Assembly (NCBI GenBank): GCA_900642245.1
Contig: CAAAJI010000045.1
Coordinates: 100,118-111,357 of the forward strand
From: Fragilaria radians
Taxonomy: Eukaryota; Bacillariophyta; Fragilariophyceae; Fragilariales; Fragilariaceae
Length of the DNA: 11,240 bases
Reading direction: 5' to 3'
The position numbers and the translations under genes were made by a program. Each line of letters opens with the position of its first letter. Positions within the stretch are counted from its first letter, which is position 1. Below the pieces are notes generated by a model, which saw nothing but the letters and a program-made list of their open reading frames with translations, made no database searches and was not told the origin of the DNA. Positions 6,811 through 11,240 of this stretch are shown piece after piece.

Positions 6811-7850
6811 TTATACACAAAAATAGTTCTTATTACTTCTGCCTTTTATTCCATTTTTTCTTTGTCTTTTTTTGCTTGGCAACACCTCATTGAGTTTATT
6901 AATCTTACCTCCCGGTCTCAGTGTGGCGTTAGGAACGTTGTCCTCAGCCACAGGAATGCCCTCATACAGGAACATGCAAACAATCTTCTGTATCATCTTC
7001 AGTCGCATTGTCATCCCAATTATCTTCATCATAGCTCTTCTCATCAGATTCTGCCTGTTTAGGAATATCATAAACTGGAATCTCTGGAACTGGAGCTCTG
7101 AAGTCCATTTCCAACTTGAGATTGAAAGCAACCTTTTACACTTTTCCAGCTCTCCCATACATTTTAGACAACTTAATTCTTCTGTTTTTATCACCTCAGA
7201 GCAAATTGCTTCGTCTTAAATTCAGTGCCTTGCGTCACCTTGGCAGTATTCTTTGAAAAGTTAAGCATTTTGACAAACTTACTAGATTCTTAAAGCAATT
7301 CTCCAATAAATGTATGTCTTAAAAACAGGGACAGTTTTTCATCAATAGACTTGCCTAATGTGTTGCTTTAAATAGTGACAAAGCTGCCCGTTTCACTTAC
7401 AATTTTCCTTCAGCCATGTTATTTCTTACCACAAATTGGTAAGCCTCAGAAAAAAAATCTTCACTCACACTAACAAAAGCCCTCGCAATCCAAACATCTT
7501 CTTGGATTATGTAATTGGGAGATGCGCTCTCCTGCTTTATATCCTTCTGCTTTCTTGTCAACTTAATCACCAACACCAGCAGAAGTGACCTCTTCTTCTG
7601 CATCATAATTCTTGGAGGGACCCTTTCCTCTTTCGGGATTATTGTGAATGCTGTTGGAACCTTTTTTTATCAAGCCTTCTTTGAAGGACGGTGGGGGCCG
7701 TTGAAGCCAAGAAGTTCAAGAAACTTGTTCCTCTACCTCAGAATACTTAGAGCTGATGACAACAACGGTTTTAGTGCGAGCCCTTTTGGGAGAATCTTGA
7801 GACAAGACCTTCCTCTTTCGAGTAATCAAATGAGCAGAAATCTTTCCCAT
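6811..7850 (-). pseudogene. Broken SANT/Myb-like protein of PIF/Harbinger-transposon type
   Basis: Read leftward from an ATG at 7850-7848. A basic Ser/Lys/Arg N-terminus (44 codons, with SPKRARTK) ends at a stop near 7716. A second piece contains NYIIQEDVWIARAFVSVSED (about 7516-7457), which fits the first helix of a Myb/SANT-like domain, where N-Y-x-x-x-E-D, A-R/C-A-F/Y and V-S-E-D are typical. A third piece (about 7130-7000) has FRAPVPEIPVYD and then a very acidic run of Asp/Glu. A fourth (about 6920-6811) has RPGGKINK and a Lys/Arg-rich stretch like the R-P-x-G-x-K-x-A-K signature of NAM-associated, Harbinger-like DNA-binding companions. At least three frame changes and several internal stops separate the pieces. 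The family call comes from motif recall; the fact that the gene is broken is clearer than its identity. Confidence 0.5.
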
Positions 7851-7955
7851 TGTCTTCTCTGACTGCTTTGACGATCCAGTGGGGAAATTCGGGGCGTAGA
7901 GAGAAGAAAAAAAACAAAACAGTAACAGCAGACGTGCTTATTCTTAAATGGCTTA

Positions 7956-8073
7956 GGACTATTCGAATAATCCGGAAGGCCGAAAATGTTACATGTTTTG
8001 TTCAGAAGAGAGAAGAGGGTACATTTTTGCCAAACATGTACTCTTTTGGTTTTGCAAACTATTTGAATAGTCC
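7956..8073. mobile_element. 118-bp MITE-like element with long imperfect terminal inverted repeats
   Basis: The left end starts GGACTATTCGAATA and the right end is TATTTGAATAGTCC, whose complement is GGACTATTCAAATA (13 of 14 matches). Similarity continues inward for roughly 45 bases with substitutions and an indel, including ACATGTTT on both arms. The flanks are TTA (7953-7955) and ATA (8074-8076), close to the 3-bp TWA target duplications of PIF/Harbinger elements but not identical. No coding capacity. It may instead be a transcribed hairpin. Confidence 0.5.
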
Positions 8074-9914
8074 ATAAAATTGGAATTTTCACCTTATAGA
8101 CAATACCATTTATATTTCTTGGCCAAGTGCACCTTCAGTTTAGACAATGATCTGAGGATATTTAGAAAAAATGTTTGAGAATTATTGTATCTAGGGTATT
8201 TTAACGGAGACAGCCAAGACATCGCCCATTTTGTCCCGGAAAATAATTTGGTTAGCCAAAAAGATATTTTGACCTCCACTACTCACCTTTTGGTACAAAA
8301 GACAAGGATTTCATCAAAATTCCATAATCTACAACTAGACGGACCTAGCGGATATAAAACATTAATCATTCACATTTGCAGGACATTAGTAACCCCCGAT
8401 GTATAAGCGCATTGCACAAATCAGTTATAGATGAGCATTTATTTCATTTTCGTTTATTATATACGTTTGCTTTAAGACATGGTTCCTAGTCAATAAGCCT
8501 TCTTCCCTTGAATATACACCCTTGCAATTCAGTCCCTACAGGTTTATCCTGTAACGGTTTGGCCACATCTAGAAGGGGAAAGAGAACAACCGGCTAAACA
8601 GAAGTGTTTAAGCATACAGATTTTTATGCGAAAAGGATAATTTCAAAGGTCCACATAAATTTTAAAGTTCAGTAAAGGAGTGTAAAGAAATATGAGACCG
8701 GCAAAGACACTTTTCTGCTATCTACAAAGTGGATGCCACCATGATATTCGAGGCAGCATTTTTTTAAAACTACCCTTGATGGCAGATACTAGGATTCATT
8801 GTCCAATTGGGAAAACAAATAATTTACAGTTATCTGCTCATGGCAAAAAGAACTAGAGAAGAAACACAAAAAGGACTCGAAGCATGTAAAATTCTAAAAT
8901 CTTAGAGATGGTTAAATTTTGCGCTGCAGGTGACTGAAACTAAGGCATAGAAAAAGTGCTCCAACCAAAAAAAGAATAAATTTCAACAAGAAGGCAGAAT
9001 CTTCAAGTAGTCCTAGCTATCAATTGATAGATTGAATTGGCCTTTAAGGTACAGAATGACCAGTTTGTCACAACATTACATTAAGCACCCCTTCTTTACA
9101 CCAGTGATATAATCTAAAACATTTGCCTTGAATATTGAGCGAAATGCATTTTTTTCATCAATGCTTTGATCATGATCTACCTTTAAGGCAACGTTTAATT
9201 TTATTTTGCTTATTCTGTTCTCTTGTTTGCCTGTCTCAAAATCCTGAGACGAATTCAAAAGTCACCTATTTTTCAGGGGGGAAATCTTTTGTCGTGCAAC
9301 AAATGACTTCACGTGCGACATCATTTCTGAATCAATGAATTAAAGCAAACCTTTCTTCGATCAGTTTAGCCTACATCAAAGCTAACATGTGACAACAAAT
9401 GGATCAAAGCAGGCTTTCCTTTCAAATTCAGAGTAGGCTCTATGATGAGAAAATTCCAAATGTTTAGATGTTCTCAAAGGCAAACACTAACGGAATGCTT
9501 CAGAATTAATCAAGAATAACCCTAAACCAACAAAATAGCTTAATTGCGGTTAGGGGTTCCCTCTCCGAAATAAAAATATGTACAACATTGGTGCATGTAG
9601 ACTAGAAATGTATTGTTGTTTCCAAGATTACTTTACTTGCTGCACTGACGAGACAGATGTGAATGATTCAATGCATCAATCATCCCAATTGTGATCTAGG
9701 GCCTAAATGTTGTAATCAAAGCAGAAGAGACGAGTTATATCTTTTATTTTATTGTCAATTTAACAATTGCAACTTTGAAAAAGCTAATGGTATGATCAAT
9801 AAATAGTAACTGAGTTCGAATTCGCTCTGTTCAAGGAGTAAAAATTCAGTATAGTATAGCTTACTTGGATCAGTGTTAGATGTAGAAGTTGCGAAAAAAA
9901 ATAGTGTAACATGT
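8074..9914. other. Long spacer without a supportable gene
   Basis: About 1.8 kb of AT-rich sequence. The longest frames (60-73 codons, for example 8185-8406 plus and 9076-9258 minus) have no domain, no signal sequence and no support from splice sites. A small hairpin-like TACAGG/CCTGTA lies around 8537-8554. Two loosely similar stretches with AAAGCA...TTTC...TTC lie near 9341-9360 and 9404-9424. The right end should contain the promoter of the small membrane-protein gene. Confidence 0.4.
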
Positions 9915-10262
9915 ATGGGGGAAGCCTATTCAACTGTAAAACAAAACAAAACTGTATCGAATGCTTCAATGGGTGGCCACTCGGCATGGCGCAAGCGAGT
10001 TGAACGTGGAGAACTCGCCAAAGGCTATGCTGGAGCTATTTGTCGCCATAGACCACATTTCGGTCGAACCGGTAAGGATATAGAGAGGAATAGGAAGGGC
10101 AACATTGGAAAAGGAAATCCAAAAAAGTTGTCAAAAGTCTTGAAAGATAAAACAATTCAACGCCTTTCATCAACTGCTCTAGTGATCTTATCTCTGCCAC
10201 TTCTTTGGTTTCTTGTTTTACTTTCCACAATCGCATCAATGAGTTACATATTCTTCCATTAA
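9915..10262 (+). CDS. Small basic protein with a C-terminal transmembrane segment, 115 aa
   Basis: The ATG at 9915 opens a 115-codon frame to TAA. The frame extends upstream to a GTG at 9873, but those codons include an A-rich run and look non-coding. Residues 20-60 (GGHSAWRKRVERGELAKGY, then AICRHRPHFGRTGKDIERNR) are strongly basic and locally GC-richer than the flanks, as expected of coding DNA. Residues 61-82 are Gly/Lys-rich. Residues 87-113 are a continuous hydrophobic stretch, with only two residues left after it, so a tail-anchored topology with the basic part in the cytosol is likely. I do not recognise the family. No neighbouring gene suggests a role. A missing upstream exon is possible. 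Confidence 0.6.
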   Translation: MGEAYSTVKQNKTVSNASMGGHSAWRKRVERGELAKGYAGAICRHRPHFGRTGKDIERNRKGNIGKGNPKKLSKVLKDKTIQRLSSTALVILSLPLLWFLVLLSTIASMSYIFFH

Positions 10263-10289
10263 AGTTTAATGATGCAAGTATAAAGTAAT

Positions 10290-10490
10290 TCATTTAGTTG
10301 GAATGATTGGAGAAAGATTTTCGAAAGACTCTAAAAAACATTTCTTCGTGATATTGTCATATTCAACATCATAAGACTCTTTCGAGAAGCTGTGACTAAA
10401 GTCTGTATACGCTTCTGCAAAAACACTGACTTCTCTCAGCATGAAAAGCTTGATCAAAATATCATTACTATATATTTCAAATGCTAACAT
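10290..10490 (-). CDS. Doubtful 66-codon ORF, unknown
   Basis: A complete ATG-to-TGA frame converging on the small membrane-protein gene, 27 bp away. The translation (for example SVFAEAYTDFSHSFSKES) is varied and not low-complexity, but has no domain, no signal peptide and no membrane segment. A perfect CRE palindrome lies about 100 bp upstream of its ATG. It could be a small gene, a 3' exon or chance; the evidence is weak. Confidence 0.25.
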   Translation of the reverse strand: MLAFEIYSNDILIKLFMLREVSVFAEAYTDFSHSFSKESYDVEYDNITKKCFLESFENLSPIIPTK

Positions 10491-10588
10491 AATTCATCTC
10501 ACATAATTCCAGCTTTTGGAAAAGCTAGTATTCTCTCTATCTCATTTTCAATTTTCGAAGATATCGTAGCAGACAGCCTCCTTCGATA

Positions 10589-10596
10589 TGACGTCA
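10589..10596. promoter_or_regulatory. Second perfect CRE palindrome TGACGTCA
   Basis: The same 8-bp palindrome as in the divergent promoter. It lies 98 bp upstream of the 66-codon minus-strand ORF and about 95 bp downstream of the ABC-transporter stop. The lack of a firm gene start nearby lowers the chance that it is used. Confidence 0.3.
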
Positions 10597-10690
10597 AGCA
10601 TTTTGATTTATAGCAATCGATCAGTATCGCGACACGATTTACATTTTTACATCTAAAACGCCAAGAATACTTTCAAAACGAGTTCCGCTG

Positions 10691-11240
10691 TCATAATGCT
10701 TGATGTCTTAATGATTCACTGGTTATACCTTGCTCTCGCGCCAAACTGGCATAAATTCCATCCGGAAGAAGTAATAACTCTTCTGGATGTCCTTCCTCAA
10801 CAATTCTACCTTTTTCCATCACAACGACCCGATTTACTCCTAATGACCGAATAACTCCTAGCCGATGCGTTACCATAACCATACTTTTAGAATGTTGCAT
10901 GGAATCACGAAGTGCCTTGACAACCACTTTTTCGCTTTCAGAGTCTAGAGCAGCTCTGTAGGAAAAAAAATTTAGTATAGAATGCAATTTTATTAGAAAG
11001 CAATCTCACTTACGTTGGCTCATCAAGCAGAAGAAGATCTGGTCGCCGAATCAACGCTCTCGCAATCGCTACGCGCTGACGTTGCCCTCCCGAAAGCGCC
11101 CGACCTCCTTCTCCAACTCGAGTATCAAGTTCAAGATTAAGGTCGTTGTTATCCTCAATCGGCAGACCAGCTAAGAGAAGGCTTTCCTTAGCTTTCTTTC
11201 TATTATTTTGACTGTAACATGGCTCACCGGTTTCAGGATA
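10691..11240 (-). CDS. ABC exporter (ABCB/MDR-TAP type), C-terminal half of nucleotide-binding domain, N-terminus outside window
   Basis: Minus-strand exons 11240-11014 (enters from the right edge) and 10955-10691 (TGA), joined across a 58-bp intron, give 163 residues. In order: TRVGEGGRALSGGQRQRVA with the ABC signature LSGGQ (11096-11082), then IARALIRRPDLLLLDEPT with Walker B and the catalytic Glu, then AALDSESEK (D-loop, formed across the splice), MVMVTHRL with the switch His, and VVVMEKGRIVEEGHPEELL. These are the hallmarks of ABCB-family half or full exporters, in which two such domains bind and hydrolyse ATP to drive substrate across a membrane. Walker A, the Q-loop and the membrane domain lie beyond the window, so substrate and organelle cannot be inferred. 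The stretch before the signature, starting YPETGEPCYSQNNRKK, is less conserved. Confidence 0.92.
10956..11013 (-). other. Last intron of the ABC-transporter gene (58 bp)
   Basis: On the minus strand the donor is GTAAGTGAG and the acceptor is a T-rich tract ending TTCCTACAG. Splicing within the Thr codon joins LLLLDEP to TAALDSES, exactly restoring the Walker B to D-loop sequence. The intron interrupts the most conserved part of the ATPase, so its boundaries are secure. Confidence 0.93.

Noticed and set aside
6811..7194. 127-codon minus-strand frame taken as an intact gene
   Set aside because: Its frame switches between incoherent and coherent parts. The meaningful acidic and basic segments lie in different frames, so it is treated as part of a pseudogene.
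9510..9565. CCCTAA and TTAGGG hexamers facing each other, suggestive of telomeric repeat or hairpin
   Set aside because: Only single hexamers with no tandem array, and the arms pair imperfectly across the loop. Chance is sufficient.
9775..9845. GAGTTCGAATTCGC resembling a tRNA B box
   Set aside because: No matching A box at the right distance, and the T-arm and acceptor stems do not pair.
10036..10293. 85-codon minus-strand frame opposite the small membrane-protein gene
   Set aside because: Antisense to a better-supported frame, and no recognisable domain.
10956..10987. Start of the ABC C-terminal piece at an ATG near 10987
   Set aside because: That ATG and the following codons (HSILNFFS) lie inside the intron. 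Splicing restores the Walker B to D-loop sequence.

Overview
The window looks like nuclear DNA of a photosynthetic stramenopile, most likely a diatom. The evidence is AT-rich intergenic DNA, short GT-AG introns (58-77 nt), a LOV domain of the aureochrome type, a plastid pre-sequence with a signal peptide followed by a Phe, and a decayed Ty1/copia element. The species cannot be named from the sequence.

Layout, left to right. (1) 1-290, minus: N-terminal part of a mitochondrial inner-membrane-protease-like signal peptidase, cut by the window edge. (2) About 700-2570, plus: a heavily decayed Ty1/copia polyprotein in which protease, integrase and reverse transcriptase motifs can still be read in order across many frameshifts and stops. 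(3) 3091-4773, minus: an intact 560-residue protein joining a CAP-Gly domain (microtubule plus-end type), a charged helical linker and a LOV blue-light domain with its photo-active Cys. This is the most interesting gene here. (4) 4774-4950: a 177-bp divergent promoter holding a perfect TGACGTCA (CRE/bZIP) palindrome. (5) 4951-5877, plus: a three-exon gene for a predicted plastid-targeted PDZ-like protein. (6) About 6811-7850, minus: a broken gene with a SANT/Myb-like segment, resembling the DNA-binding companion of PIF/Harbinger transposons, followed by a 118-bp MITE-like inverted repeat at 7956-8073. (7) 9915-10262, plus: a small basic protein with a C-terminal membrane segment. (8) A doubtful 66-residue ORF (10290-10490, minus) and a second perfect CRE palindrome (10589-10596). 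(9) 10691-11240, minus: the C-terminal end of an ABCB-type exporter nucleotide-binding domain, with one intron.

The functional core is the divergent pair in the middle. A putative light-sensing cytoskeletal protein and a plastid PDZ protein share a short promoter with a bZIP site of the kind bound by diatom aureochromes and CO2/cAMP-responsive bZIPs. The rest is a typical mixture of housekeeping genes and dead mobile elements. About 4 kb has no supportable gene.
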